Positions 24,740-36,307 of a stretch of 39,016 bases of DNA are shown in pieces. The notes beneath the pieces were generated by a model, which ran no database searches, was not told the DNA's origin, and saw only the letters and a list, made by a program, of their open reading frames with translations. The stretch is from JBKEDC01 sp047972995. Lineage in GTDB: Bacteria; Bacteroidota; Bacteroidia; Bacteroidales; Prolixibacteraceae. The stretch spans positions 1-39,016 of the forward strand of contig JBKEBD010000042.1 of NCBI GenBank assembly GCA_047972995.1. Direction: 5' to 3'. Numbering within the stretch: position 1 is the first letter of the stretch; each line of letters begins with the position of its first letter. A program made the translations under genes and the position numbers.

Positions 24740-26890
24740 ATGAAAGTAGATTTTAAATCAATCGACATCAAAAAAGCTGCCGCTCAAGCCAATGCTAAAG
24801 ACTGGGCGAAAGCAAATAATATAGAAAAAGACTGGATGACACCAGAGCAAATTCCGGTGAAGCCAGTTTACACAAAAGACGACCTAGAGTGTATGGAACA
24901 CTTGAACTATGCTTCAGGTTTGGCACCATTCCTTCGTGGACCATATTCTGCTATGTATCCTTTGCGCCCTTGGACTATCCGTCAATATGCGGGTTTCTCT
25001 ACAGCCGAAGAATCAAATGCATTTTACCGTCGTAACCTTGCAGCAGGTCAGAAAGGTCTTTCTGTGGCATTCGACTTGGCTACTCACCGAGGTTACGATT
25101 CAGACCACCCTCGTGTAGTTGGTGACGTAGGTAAAGCAGGTGTGGCTATTGACTCTATCCTCGATATGAAGATTTTGTTCGATCAAATTCCTCTAGATCA
25201 AATGTCAGTATCGATGACCATGAACGGTGCGGTGCTTCCTGTGTTGGCATTCTATGTAGTGACAGCTTTGGAGCAAGGTGCTACTATGGATCAATTAGCA
25301 GGTACTATTCAAAATGATATTTTGAAAGAATTCATGGTGCGTAATACCTACATCTACCCACCCGAATTTTCAATGAAAATCATCGCTGATATTTTCGAAT
25401 TCACTTCGAAATATATGCCTAAATTCAACTCGATTTCAATTTCAGGATACCACATGCAAGAAGCAGGTGCTACTGCCGATATCGAGATGGCATATACTCT
25501 TGCTGATGGTCTGGACTACATCCGCACAGGTTTGGCTGCTGGCATCGACATCGATGCATTCGCTCCTCGCTTGTCGTTCTTCTGGGCTATTGGCATGAAC
25601 CACTTCATGGAGATTGCAAAAATGCGTGCTGCACGTATGATTTGGGCAAAATTGGTGAAACAATTCAATCCGAAGAACCCAAAATCAATGGCATTGCGTA
25701 CCCACTCGCAAACTTCAGGATGGTCGCTTACCGAGCAAGATCCTTTCAACAACGTGGGGCGTACTGCAATCGAGGCGATGGCTTCCACTTTGGGTCACAC
25801 ACAATCATTGCACACCAACGCGCTTGATGAGGCAATTGCTTTGCCAACTGACTTCTCAGCACGTATTGCTCGTAACACGCAGCTTTACATCCAACAAGAA
25901 ACTGAAACTTGTCGTTCAATCGACCCATGGGCTGGTTCATACTACGTAGAATCGTTGACTAAAGACCTTTACAATAAAGCTTGGACATTGATTGAAGAGG
26001 TAGAGAAATTGGGTGGTATGGCGAAAGCTATCGAAACAGGTGTGCCTAAAATGCGTATCGAAGAAGCGGCGGCTCGTACTCAAGGTCGTATCGACTCTGG
26101 CGTTCAAACTATTGTGGGTGTGAACAAATATCGCCTAGAGAAAGAAGACCCAATCGATATCTTGGAAATCGACAACACTGCGGTTCGCCAAGCACAAATT
26201 GCACGTTTGGAAAAATTGCGAGCTGAGCGTAACAACGACGAAGTGCAGGCAGCTTTGGAAGCTATCACGAAATGTGCAGAAGGTGGCGAAGGCAACCTGT
26301 TGGAATTGGCAATTGAAGCAGCTAAGAAACGTGCCTCATTGGGCGAGATTTCAGATGCTTGTGAAAAAGTGAGCGGTAGATATAAAGCAGTAATCAGAAC
26401 TATTTCAGGCGTGTATTCATCAGAAAGTAAAGGAGACAAAGAATTCGCTGAAGCAGTGGAATTGGCAAAAAAATTCGCAGAGAAGGAAGGTCGTCAACCT
26501 CGTATTATGGTAGCAAAAATGGGTCAAGACGGTCACGACCGTGGCGCGAAAGTAGTAGCTACTGGTTATGCTGACATGGGCTTCGACGTGGATATGGGGC
26601 CATTGTTCCAAACACCTGAAGAGTCGGCTAAACAAGCGGTGGAAAACGATGTGCACGTATTGGGTGTATCTTCATTGGCTGCAGGGCATAAAACCTTAGT
26701 TCCTGCTGTTATCGCAGAGTTGAAAAAACTTGGACGTGAAGATATCATGGTAATTGCCGGAGGTGTTATTCCTGCGCAAGACTACCAATATCTATATGAT
26801 GCGGGTGTGGTAGCTATCTTTGGTCCTGGTACTAGTGTAGCTGCAGCAGGTAAGAAAATCTTGGAAGTTCTTATCGCAGGTCAAGAATAA
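24740..26890 (+). CDS. mutB: Methylmalonyl-CoA mutase, large (alpha, catalytic) subunit
   Basis: 716 residues, standard length. The N-terminal TIM barrel binds the CoA substrate, with PFLRGPYSAMYPLRPWTIRQYAGFS, FDLATHRGYDSDHPRVVGDVG and SGYHMQEAGAT. The C-terminal cobalamin domain holds the base-off B12 motif D597-x-H599-x-x-G602 in GQDGHDRGAK, followed by the conserved GGVIPAQDYQYL and FGPGTS. All catalytic features are present, so the enzyme should be active with MutA. It starts 15 bp after the right arm of the cassette and is probably cotranscribed from the promoter before mutA. A strong terminator follows. Confidence 0.97.
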   Translation: MKVDFKSIDIKKAAAQANAKDWAKANNIEKDWMTPEQIPVKPVYTKDDLECMEHLNYASGLAPFLRGPYSAMYPLRPWTIRQYAGFSTAEESNAFYRRNLAAGQKGLSVAFDLATHRGYDSDHPRVVGDVGKAGVAIDSILDMKILFDQIPLDQMSVSMTMNGAVLPVLAFYVVTALEQGATMDQLAGTIQNDILKEFMVRNTYIYPPEFSMKIIADIFEFTSKYMPKFNSISISGYHMQEAGATADIEMAYTLADGLDYIRTGLAAGIDIDAFAPRLSFFWAIGMNHFMEIAKMRAARMIWAKLVKQFNPKNPKSMALRTHSQTSGWSLTEQDPFNNVGRTAIEAMASTLGHTQSLHTNALDEAIALPTDFSARIARNTQLYIQQETETCRSIDPWAGSYYVESLTKDLYNKAWTLIEEVEKLGGMAKAIETGVPKMRIEEAAARTQGRIDSGVQTIVGVNKYRLEKEDPIDILEIDNTAVRQAQIARLEKLRAERNNDEVQAALEAITKCAEGGEGNLLELAIEAAKKRASLGEISDACEKVSGRYKAVIRTISGVYSSESKGDKEFAEAVELAKKFAEKEGRQPRIMVAKMGQDGHDRGAKVVATGYADMGFDVDMGPLFQTPEESAKQAVENDVHVLGVSSLAAGHKTLVPAVIAELKKLGREDIMVIAGGVIPAQDYQYLYDAGVVAIFGPGTSVAAAGKKILEVLIAGQE

Positions 26891-26916
26891 TCAGGAAATA
26901 CTTTCCGAGTAAATAT

Positions 26917-26951
26917 AAAACCTCACTTCGATATCGGAGTGAGGTTTTTTT
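26917..26951 (+). terminator. Terminator of the mut operon
   Basis: AAAACCTCACT (26917-26927) pairs with AGTGAGGTTTT (26938-26948) around a self-complementary CGATATCG loop. Seven T residues close the stem. Confidence 0.9.
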
Positions 26952-27027
26952 GTTTGCGGAGATTGTTTTGTTTGGGAGAAAATGGAGGATACCCGAAGGT
27001 GATTCCTTTTGGACACTTTTTAGCAAT

Positions 27028-27084
27028 GTATTTGAGCCATTGCAAGTATAACGGTTACTTTTTACCGGGTATTTGAGCCATTGC
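27028..27084. repeat. Direct repeat in the gap after mutB
   Basis: GTATTTGAGCCATTGC occurs at 27028-27043 and 27069-27084, 41 bp apart. Each copy is preceded by ACTTTTTA, so the true unit is about 30 bp with a 1-bp difference. The remainder of 26951-27334 shows no gene. Possibly the trace of a larger repeat family; no function is apparent. Confidence 0.6.
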
Positions 27085-27334
27085 GGGTTTTCAATAGCCT
27101 ATTTCTGCAAAAAATGAAAACTATAAGTACCATTTTAGAAAATAAAATATGTAGGTCACAGCTGCTACCTAAATAATTGCCTAGCCTTATGCTGACTAGG
27201 AAAGTGAATCGGAGAGAGTGAAAGTTGGGTTTAGTATTGGCAGCGTGTCATTCTGATATTTCCTACTATTGTTGTAAAAGCTGGTTTTACTCTTGGAATC
27301 GTTCTTCGGATGAGTTCTACGAGCCAGTAGCTAA

Positions 27335-27430
27335 TTAGATCTGATATTTTACTGCATTTTCGCTTGTTCTAACAAAAGTCTTGATTTGAAGGTTTTGTTT
27401 TATTGCTTTAAAAAATAGTTCTATTTCCCA
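27335..27430 (-). pseudogene. Scrap of an IS4-family transposase
   Basis: The minus strand encodes WEIELFFKAIKQNLQIKTF followed by RTSENAVKYQI and a stop. This is the characteristic segment around the last catalytic glutamate (W-x-IELFFK-x-IKQ) of IS4-type transposases. Only 31 codons survive, with just a hint (LIFGQL) upstream. It is a different subtype from the remnant at 6839-7329, which has LGLGKCQSRDFDAQ at the equivalent place. Confidence 0.7.
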
Positions 27431-27866
27431 TTATAGCTGTCCGAAAATTAGGGCAACAAATAGATCATACGTTTTATTATTTACTACAACCCTTATCTGA
27501 CCTATGTTTGGAAACACAGCCGGGAAAAAGCCATGCAGGAATTAGGCCTAAAATTAGCTTGATTACTGGTTTGTATTTTTGTTGCGTCTGAAGAGTCCCA
27601 TCGTTTTTGATTTTCTCGTTAAAATAAAAATAGGAATTCTTTAGGCTTTTTTATTGAAAAACGGAAAAATATCTAATGAAAGCGATTATAACTAAAAATA
27701 TGCATATAGTTGCTATTGTAATCTATTGCATTAGATGAATATTTATTCGAATGTTATTTAATAATAGTAATATTTTGTCTCGATATGGTTTAAATGCTAG
27801 ATTATTGTAAGGATATCGTGCTGTTGTATGGTTAATTTGTTAAAAAAGAAAATTGTTAAATAATCT
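27431..27866. other. Non-coding region upstream of the SusC gene
   Basis: Very AT-rich, with no gene seen. TATTTTTG (27574-27581) fits TAnnTTTG but lacks a TTTG partner at the right distance and is about 285 bp before the SusC start. No sigma/anti-sigma pair or hybrid two-component gene, the usual PUL regulators, is present in the window. Confidence 0.4.
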
Positions 27867-30800
27867 ATGCGTATGAAAAACGTTTATCTAAAATTTAAGT
27901 CTGGCAAGAAGGCAAGATGCTTTTTTAGGCAACTGCATCTCAAAGCCGGGTTATTACTCCTGTTAGTAATAGCGATAGGCATTCCGAATGCTATGGCTGT
28001 GAGTAGTGTGGAATTTGCTCGCGAAAAGCAAGAGCAAGCAGAGAAAAGAGTCATAACCGGACAAGTGGTAGACGAAAAAGGAAATCCGCTGCCAGGAGTA
28101 ACTGTTGTGATTCAAGGAACTCAAATCGGTACTGTTACCGATGTCGATGGAAAATACGTTATTAAGGCAAGCGATAAAGACGCATTGAATTACTCGTTCA
28201 TCGGTATGAAGTCGAAGGTGATATTGGTGGAAAATAAGAATAAAATTGATGTGTCGCTTCTTTCGAATACGGAAAATATTGAAGAAGTGGCGGTAGTTGC
28301 TTTCGGTCAGCAAAAAAAGGAAAGTATTGTTTCGGCAATTACTTCGGTGAAGCCAGGCGATTTGAAATCATCAAACAGTGATCTTACCTCATCGTTTGCT
28401 GGAAAAGTTGCCGGTTTGATCGGTTGGGATAATTCCGGAGCACCTGCAGCACTGACAGAAGATGAAATGAACACAGAGTTTTATATTCGTGGTATTACTT
28501 CATTTGCTACCGGAGCTAATGTGGATCCGCTTATCCTTTTAGATGGTATTGAGGTGTCTAAGCTAGATTTGGCTCGTATCGATCCCGATGATATTGAAAC
28601 CTTTAACGTGATGAAAGATGCTTCGGAAACAGCTATGTATGGTGCTCGAGGTGCCAACGGAGTTATCTACGTAACCACTAAAAAAGGAGAGGCCGGGAAT
28701 ATGAGAGCCTCAGTGAGATACGAGCATATTTGGTCGATGCCAACCCGTGAAATTGATGTGGTGGGAGGACAGGAATATATGCAGCTTTATAACGAGGCAA
28801 TCATGGCGCGAGACCCCAACGGAACGCCTGCCTACTCGCAACAAGATATTTTGAATAGAGATAACGATGCTTATCCGAGCTGGGTATATCCGACGATTGG
28901 TATCAGAAACTATTCAAAAGTTACACCATGAATGACCATTTTGCCATAAACGTGAGAGGTGGAGGCGAGAAAGTGCAATACTACGTATCGGTAAATCACA
29001 ACCGAGATAATGGAATGATTAAAACCGACAAGATTAATCAATTCGATGCAAACATTCAAAATCAGCAAACCACCTTTAGATCTAATATCAATGCCAATCT
29101 GACTAAAACGGCAAAGTTAGTACTCAATTCTTTCTCTACTTACGATAAATATCACGGAACAGTAGCTTCAACAAACTCATTATACGCTTTTGCTGCCAAT
29201 CCCGTTGATTTTGCTCCTACTTATCCGGTGGAAGGCACAAGCTACAATTGGCCACACATTGCATTTGGAGGAAGCAACTCCAGTGGAAACCCCTATGCAG
29301 AGGTGCAAAAAGGATATCAAGATCGAATTAGATATTCTACTATTAACAACTTTGAGTTCATACAAAACCTGAATGATTTCATAAAAGGGCTTGAATTTAG
29401 AGCAACTCTAGGTGTAACAAATACCGGATATTTCGCTAATGCTTATGAATATGCACCGGCTTATTACTCGTTATCTTGGTATAATCCAATCAATCAAGAG
29501 CATGAACTCACACCAACTAATGAATCATCGGCAGATGAAACACTGAGAAAAACAAGTGGTGGCGATGCCAAAAATTCGCAAACGATTATGGACTATCAGG
29601 CAAGATTATTTCATACCGCAGCTTGGAATGACCACCAGACCAGTTTAACGGGTGTATTTACTGACCGCCAAAAAGATGATCGTAGTCCTTCAAATATTAT
29701 TTATAGCTTCCCGGCTCGAAACATCAGCTTTGCTGCTCGTGGAACGTATGGATATAAAGATACTTATTTTGTAGAAGCAAGTTTAGGAATAAACGGTTCA
29801 GAAAGGTTTGCCAAAGGCAATAGAATTGGCTATTTCCCTGCCTTCGGAGCTGCATGGGTAGTTACACAAGAAGACTTTATGCGTTCAACCAGCCGCTGGT
29901 TGAGTTTCCTAAAATTTAGAGGATCTTACGGTAAAACCGGTAACGATGGCGTTATTTCTTCGCCACGATTTTTGTATCTTGATGAATTCAATAGTGACTA
30001 TACCATTGGATCAGGAGAAGGGTTAAATTCGTCTTCAAACTATTATAGAATAACCAATTACGGTAATGACCAAACGGAATGGGAAATTGCAGAACAAGTA
30101 AACTTTGGTATTGATCTTCGATTATTTGGCGGAATGGTAGATATTACAACCGATATTTATCAAGAAACAAGACATAACATCTATTCATTGAGAACAACAA
30201 TTCCGGCAACGATGGGGCTATATACAGATCCGTTGGACAATGTGGGTAAAGTGCGTGGTAGAGGTATTGATTTCTCGGGAAAAATACAGCATGCATTTTC
30301 TAATGACTTTTGGTTTATAGCCAACGGAACATTTACTTACAGTAAATCGACGATCCTTAAGATTGAAGAAGCTGTGGGGAAACCCGAATGGCAGCTGTGA
30401 TCGGGTAGAGATATTTCGCAAAGATTGGCGTTTGTTGCCGACGGATTGTTTCAAGACCAGGCAGAGATAGATAATAGCCCCACTCAAGCCGGAGATTACG
30501 GTGTGGGTGATATTAAATATAAAGATATTGACGGCAACGGAGTCATTGACGGTAGTGATGCCGTAAGAGCCGGATATCCGGAAACTCCCCGATTGATATA
30601 TGGTTTAAGCACTTTCATTCACTATAAAAATTGGGAGTTTTCTATGAGTTTCCAAGGTGCCGGAAATAGATCTTTCTTCATCGATGCTGAAGCTATTTCT
30701 CCGTTCTATGGTAACAGATCCGTATTGCGAGAGATTGCCGATAGCCATTGGACAAGTGAAAATCAAGCTGCAAATCCTTTCTGGCCTAAACTTTCAACAT

Positions 30801-31099
30801 CTAATATTTCAACACATAACGTGCAAGAAGATTCTGATTTATACAGCGACGAAACAAGAGAAAGCACCTACTTCATGCGAAGTGGTAGATTTCTGAGATG
30901 TAAATCAATTGAAATTGCCTATTACTTGAATGAACAATGGTTGGAGCGATTTAAGATTAAAAACTTTAGGATTTATGCCCGAACAAATAATCCTTTCTTG
31001 ATTAGCAACTTCGATCTTTGGGATATCGAGCTTGCCGAAAACGGATTTAACTATCCGATTCAGCAGACATATTCCATTGGGTTTACCTTCAGCTTTTAA
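27867..31099 (+). pseudogene. SusC/RagA-type TonB-dependent outer-membrane transporter, with a frameshift and a nonsense codon
   Basis: Full-length SusC homologue (about 1,077 codons) in three pieces. Piece 1 (27867-28931): signal peptide, a carboxypeptidase-like domain (ITGQVVDEKGNPLPGVTVVI) and plug with FYIRGITSFATGANVDPLILLDG and YGARGANGVIYVTTKKG. Near 28890 the frame shifts: VYP continues in the other frame as DDWYQKLFKSYTMNDHFAINV, so one nucleotide is missing. Piece 2 runs to an in-frame TGA at 30398-30400 inside EWQL-stop-SGRDISQRLAFVADGLF, consistent with a TGG-to-TGA change. Piece 3 completes the barrel, ending QQTYSIGFTFSF. Intact relatives import glycans or peptides with SusD. 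As read, no complete transporter is made, unless these are sequencing errors. Confidence 0.88.
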
Positions 31100-31138
31100 A
31101 GAAAATTGTTTGATACAAATTAATTAAAAACAAGAACA

Positions 31139-33114
31139 ATGAGAAATATAAGATATAAAACACTTGCTTTAATGCTGGCTGTTGCATATACTCTTACTGG
31201 GTGCAGCAACTATCTGGATGTTGTTCCGGAAGAGGATTTGACATCTATCGAAAACATTTTTGAGAAACGTTCGACCGCCATACAATCTTTCTACGGATGC
31301 TATCAATTCTATAACAGGGGTGGAAATATTTCATCAGATCCGAGCATTGCAGCTTCCGATGAAATAACAACTAGCGAATACCTGCGTAATTCATCGCTCT
31401 CGGGATATAGCTATAGAGTAGGATTCAGAATAGCTCAAGGCTTACAAAGTACACCTGGTCCGATTTTACCCACATGGGGTGGAGGTTCAGAGCAAAACTA
31501 TTACATAGCCATTCGGAATTGCAACACTTTTCTAGACAATATTGATAATGTGAATAACATGGAAGATGATGAAATTTCACAATACAAGGCTAGTGCTAAG
31601 GCAATTAAGGCATTCTATTACTTTGAGCTGATGAAAAGATACGGACCAATCTGCCTCGTTCCTGAGAATATTGGCATTGAAGAAAGTATTGAGGCCATGC
31701 AAATAGCACGAGCGCCTATTGATGAATGTGTAGATGCTATTGTGCGTTTGTTTGATGAAGCATTGGATGGCGATGAATACGGCGATGGTATTGTATCGTT
31801 TGCCGAACAATCGCAGACAGAATACGGATTTCTTACCAGAGAAGCAGTAATGGGATATAAGGCAAAAGTGTTGCTCTATGCTGCAAGTCCGTTGTTTAAC
31901 GGAAACTATGACTTTTATAGTGATTTTAAAAATCGACTAGGCGTGCAACTGTTTAATTTGGATGAAGACGCTGAAAAATGGAAAAAAGCAGCTGATGCAG
32001 CCAAAGAAGCAATTGAGTTTTGCGAAGGTACTGGTTTAGTTATGTATAGCGGTTATTCCAACGAATCGTCACCATTGTTAAACAAAATACGAGATTTGCA
32101 ATATGCCGTATTGCCTGAAACTTTCGATACTCCGGGACTTATTCATGGCACTTTCATAGGTAATCCATCGAGTAATATGCTAGATATCTATGCAAGGCTT
32201 CCACGATATAACAGTCAAGATGCCAATTTCTCCAGCTCGGTTTTAGGTAATATAAACCCGACTTTACGCATGGTTGAAATGTATTATACCGAAAATGGAT
32301 TGCCTTTTGATGATGATAAAACAAGAGTGAGTTTGAGTGAAGCAGAAAGAGCTTTCGGTATCGAAAGAAGTAATACATACAACAACGTGGTTGCGCTAAA
32401 TGAAAATGTATTAGAGTTGCACTTGCGAAGAGAACCCCGTTTCTATGCCAACATTGCTTTTGATAAAGGAATATGGAAAAGGCTAAACGATTATGTAGAG
32501 ATGGAACCTTACCGAAACGGAAGGCACGGGGTAGAAACCTTGAACATTAAAAATAATACGTATTACAACATTACCGGATATTGGCAGAAGAAACTCATAT
32601 CAGAAAAAACAGAGGTACGGCAAGCTATAACTTTAGCGTTGTTGGTCCATTCCTACGATTGAGATTGGCTGATTTATACTTGATGTATGCCGAGGCATTA
32701 AATGAATATTACGGACCTACGGAAGAAGCATACGAGGCAATCAATAAGGTAAGAGAAAGAGCCGGTATTCCAACGGTTCAAGACTCTTGGAATAATTATT
32801 CAAACAATCCTTCTAAAATTACAACAAAGAAGGGAATGAGAGATATTATACAACGAGAGCGAATGATTGAATTCGCTTTTGAAGGGCAACGTTTTTGGGA
32901 TTTGAGAAGATGGAAAATTGCTGAAGAATACTTAGATAAACCGTCACGAGGATGGAACATATTGGGCGACGATAGCAACACGTTTTATAATATGCAAAGA
33001 GGACCTATTGAGGTTTGGAAAGACAATGAATTCCGTTCGCCGAGAGATTATTTCTGGCCAATAAAAGATGAAGAAATATTTAAATCATTGGTAGTGCAAA
33101 ACCCGGGTTGGTAA
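31139..33114 (+). pseudogene. SusD/RagB-type surface lipoprotein, one frameshift
   Basis: The SusD partner of the preceding gene, about 658 codons in two frames. Lipoprotein signal with C22 (TLTGCSNYLDVVPEEDL). The TPR-rich body includes RNCNTFLDNIDNV, KAIKAFYYFELMKRYGP and YKAKVLLYAASPLFNG. The frame breaks in or near GGTACGGCAAG (about 32612-32625). The other frame then supplies ASYNFSVVGPFLRLRLADLYLMYAEALNEY and the C-terminus RMIEFAFEGQRFWDLRRWKI, ending in VVQNPGW at 33114. Together the halves are a complete SusD. It lies 39 bp after SusC, so they share an operon. The truncated product lacks the conserved RRW region needed for folding. Confidence 0.9.
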
Positions 33115-33152
33115 ACAACGTGAAATCAGCATTTAATTTAAAAACGAAGATT

Positions 33153-34520
33153 ATGACATATAATTACATATACCTGTTAGCACTATTGTTATTGTGCTCA
33201 TGCAATAAGGATGATAATGAGGTGTTTAATGTAGATATGAGCAACCTTACAGTAAGCTTTGAACCTTATCCGGGGGGGGCAGTAATGCACTACACACTTC
33301 CAAATGATCCGAATATTGTATGCTATACAAGCAAGATATACCGATGCTTACGGAAATGAGATTACGCGGGAAGGAACATATACCGGAAAAGAAGTTGACT
33401 TATTTGGTTTCGATGAAGCAACGGAAAATATTCCGGTAGAAATCGGACTGCTAAATTTCGATAATGTATTGTCAGATATACAAATGACCAGCTTCTCTAC
33501 GGAGAAAAGTGCCGCAGCAGCCGTTTTCGACAATTTAGAAATAAAATCGGGTTGGGATGGTTTTCGGGTTCAATATCCGGAGCTCGATGAATATGCTGAA
33601 GGAATTATATCAATATTCTATGTAGGACACAATCAATTTACCAACACTGAGAATGATACCATGTTATTGGGATCTTACCCAATTACTCCATATGCTTTCT
33701 CTGTAGATTTCATAGTGGAAGATACAATAAGCAGTTCAACGGTTGTGGTTACTACCGAAGATGTGAGGGGAAATATCGTTAATAAAAGAATTGAACGAGA
33801 TATACCTGTTGCAAGATCTGAACAATACAACAGTGCCAACTTGGCTTTACTGGATGGACCTTCAATGGAAAACACAGACAAAAAAACCGGTATAAAATAC
33901 TTATTCGATGGCGATAGAATCGGGTATCAGTGTTTAGGAGCTGATGGCGGTGGCAAACTTTATAGTTTTTACTCCGGCACAGGTGTGCTTACAGAAGAGA
34001 TAGACACAAGCAACAGTACTTGGACTTTTGATTTGGGCACGGAACAAGAGGTAGCTCAAGTTCGTGTGTATAGCCACCTTAATGCCAGTACTACCGGAGT
34101 TAGAGGCGATGTTCAAGAACCAATGAAAGACACGCTAAATACTACTATCCGAACGCGATGGAGGTTTACGGTATACCTTTAGATAAATCACCCGACACAC
34201 CTATTGAGGAGTGCGTGCTCTTAGGAGAGTATTCCGAGTCGCAAGCGTTGAGTAAATCTAATAAATGGACATGGTCGGTATTTGATTCATACTATAGAAA
34301 ATATACCACTTCAAAGGTGGAAGAATTCAAAGAACTGAATGATACGGAAGAAAACTATCAAGCGATTGTGGCTGATGTTACCGGTAATAAGTATCGCTAT
34401 TTAAAGTTTAGGGTAACTCGAGCTTTCGATAGTTATTCTACAACAACCGGACTATTGTTGCCATATAATGGTGCTGTAGCTATGGAAGAGTTAGAAGTAT
34501 ATATAAAATCAGAGGAGTAG
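33153..34520 (+). pseudogene. DUF4959-type PUL lipoprotein with two frameshifts
   Basis: About 455 codons over three frames. It begins at the ATG at 33153 with a lipoprotein signal (LLALLLLCSCNKDD); an upstream in-frame ATG at 33108 overlaps SusD and is disfavoured. The N-terminal FEPYPGGAVMHYTLPNDPNI is typical of DUF4959 (fibronectin-III-like). Near 33315-33322 the frame shifts (NI, then YAIQARYTDAYGNEI). A second shift near 34141-34148 joins KDTLN to YYYPNAMEVYGI. The C-terminal half, with LFDGDRIGYQ and TWTFDLG, is a discoidin-like (F5/8 type C) domain. Such proteins accompany SusC/D in PULs and probably bind glycan at the surface. Confidence 0.82.
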
Positions 34521-34566
34521 AGGCTCAAGGGTTTTATTTTAAGAAATAGAATATAAAATAAGAGGT

Positions 34567-36171
34567 ATGAAATATTTTAGATTATTTATAATATTGCTAT
34601 CAGCAGCTGCTTCGTTTGCAGCTTGTGAAACAATGGAAGATACCTATGCAGAATACGATAAAAATCAGCGTTTTGTGGGGCAGTGCGATAGTGTGGAAGT
34701 ATATGTGGGTTGGAAGCGATTTAAACTTACGTGGGTAAATAGTTCAGATCCTACAATTGACCATATTGTGATAGAGTGGGAGCAAGATACTGTTGTGGGT
34801 TCTGTAGAGCTACTGGTAGGAACTACAGAATTTGAAACAGACACCGTTTTTAAACAAAGTTCGAAAAGCTGTGAATTTGTGGTGTATGCTGTCGATTCTG
34901 AAGGAAACAAGTCGAATTCTGATCCAATATACGCTAAGCCGATTAGTAGTGATGATGAGCTGGTTATGTTAATGGGGACTGTAAATAGAAATCACTATTA
35001 TATCGGAAATGAATTGGTTATCTTGCTACAAACCGGAAGATACAAAGGGGAATATGATGAAGCCGGGATAGTGGAATCTTATGTTACCTATACTAAAGTC
35101 AGAGGAGAAACCGTAAAACAAGAAATTACAGCAGATGACTATGATTTCGGAATGTTGGAAATTAATGATATTGCTGAAGATTCGAGAGCTTTGGTGCAAT
35201 GTAAGATGTTGTTGGAAGATTGTTACGACACGATAAAGTATGAACCATATACTTTGTATCGGATAGGAGATACTTATACCGATGATGAAGGAAGAGAGAG
35301 CACTGTTAAGGCTAATTATGATGCTGATTTTGTAAATACACAAGTTATTCGATTCGATTTACCTGACAATGTTATTCGAGAGTCAGTTCTTGATACATTG
35401 ACCGAATTGCACATCAGCACTGATGTGTCGGCACTGACTAATGTGCTATATATGCCAAATCTAAAACGAATTGTTTTGGGAGGAGAAAGATATATGAATA
35501 GGCAATTCTCTAATAATGACGATTACGTGAGTAAGTTGGATGACATTAACTCCAGTGTATTTGCTTTGGAAACTTTATATAAGGTGAATGGTGTGGAAAT
35601 TCAGATTTATGGAAATCATTATCAAATTAAAGATAGCCTAAACATTCGCTACCTTTCAACAAACCCAAGATCGTATCCGATCGCTGCTGAAAAACTGAAT
35701 ATGTCGGATTGGACAATCACATCAAATTATGATCAAGATATATCTTCGAGTCTAGATAATTTAATTGATGCAAATTTCCAAACAGCATGGAAATCACTTG
35801 AAGTGTATGATGAAGTGCGTACGCATGAAATTATATACGATATGAAAGAAGAAATAGAATTGAAGGGTTTTTACTTTTCTCAATATCTAGATCAAACTGC
35901 CCTGAGAAATCCAACCTTAATGGCAAAATACCTTTCAGTATTTCCTCAATTTGCAGAAATAGAAATTTCATCAGATGGTGTAAATTGGTCAGATCCATTT
36001 GAAAATTTCCAAACCTTTAACTTGGGAATTACCATGGCAGAAAATACGGTATTTAAAATTCCACAAGATGGGAGGGCTTTGGTGAAAGCAAGATATGTGA
36101 AACTGATTGTTAATGATCGGGTTACTAGTACGAATAACTATGTCGTGTTGGGTGATTTCTTTCCATTCTAA
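34567..36171 (+). CDS. DUF4998-type PUL lipoprotein with C-terminal discoidin-like domain
   Basis: 534 residues, intact. Lipobox C20 in ASFAACETMEDTYAEY. The N-terminal DUF4998 region has VEVYVGWKRFKLTWVNSSDPTI, IEWEQDT and FVVYAVDSEGNKSN, i.e. fibronectin-like strands. A central region (about 200-360) is followed by a C-terminal F5/8-type-C-like domain (about 375-534, with DWTITSNYDQD and LIDANFQTAWKS, ending YVVLGDFFPF). It follows the DUF4959 gene by 46 bp in the same operon. The role is presumably ligand capture at the outer membrane with SusC/D. Unlike the three genes upstream it has no lesion. Confidence 0.83.
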   Translation: MKYFRLFIILLSAAASFAACETMEDTYAEYDKNQRFVGQCDSVEVYVGWKRFKLTWVNSSDPTIDHIVIEWEQDTVVGSVELLVGTTEFETDTVFKQSSKSCEFVVYAVDSEGNKSNSDPIYAKPISSDDELVMLMGTVNRNHYYIGNELVILLQTGRYKGEYDEAGIVESYVTYTKVRGETVKQEITADDYDFGMLEINDIAEDSRALVQCKMLLEDCYDTIKYEPYTLYRIGDTYTDDEGRESTVKANYDADFVNTQVIRFDLPDNVIRESVLDTLTELHISTDVSALTNVLYMPNLKRIVLGGERYMNRQFSNNDDYVSKLDDINSSVFALETLYKVNGVEIQIYGNHYQIKDSLNIRYLSTNPRSYPIAAEKLNMSDWTITSNYDQDISSSLDNLIDANFQTAWKSLEVYDEVRTHEIIYDMKEEIELKGFYFSQYLDQTALRNPTLMAKYLSVFPQFAEIEISSDGVNWSDPFENFQTFNLGITMAENTVFKIPQDGRALVKARYVKLIVNDRVTSTNNYVVLGDFFPF

Positions 36172-36184
36172 AATAAATAATAAA

Positions 36185-36210
36185 ATAGGGGTGCATCATT
36201 GCTCCCCTAT
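36185..36210 (+). terminator. Hairpin between the DUF4998 and M16 genes
   Basis: ATAGGGG (36185-36191) pairs with CCCCTAT (36204-36210), with extra GC pairs inside. No T-tract follows, so it may be an mRNA-processing or attenuation hairpin rather than a full terminator. Confidence 0.45.
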
Positions 36211-36307
36211 CTTATAATTGGACCTTGAATGCTAATTTAAATCAGCCAAATGAAAGAAAACAAGATTATTTAATGTTGTGATCGGTATTAAATTAAGTCT
36301 TATAGCT

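Noticed and set aside
30398..30400. TGA in SusC read as selenocysteine or tryptophan
   Set aside because: The other genes end normally at TGA or show no internal TGA, no selenocysteine element is evident, and the same gene also has a frameshift, so mutation is simpler.
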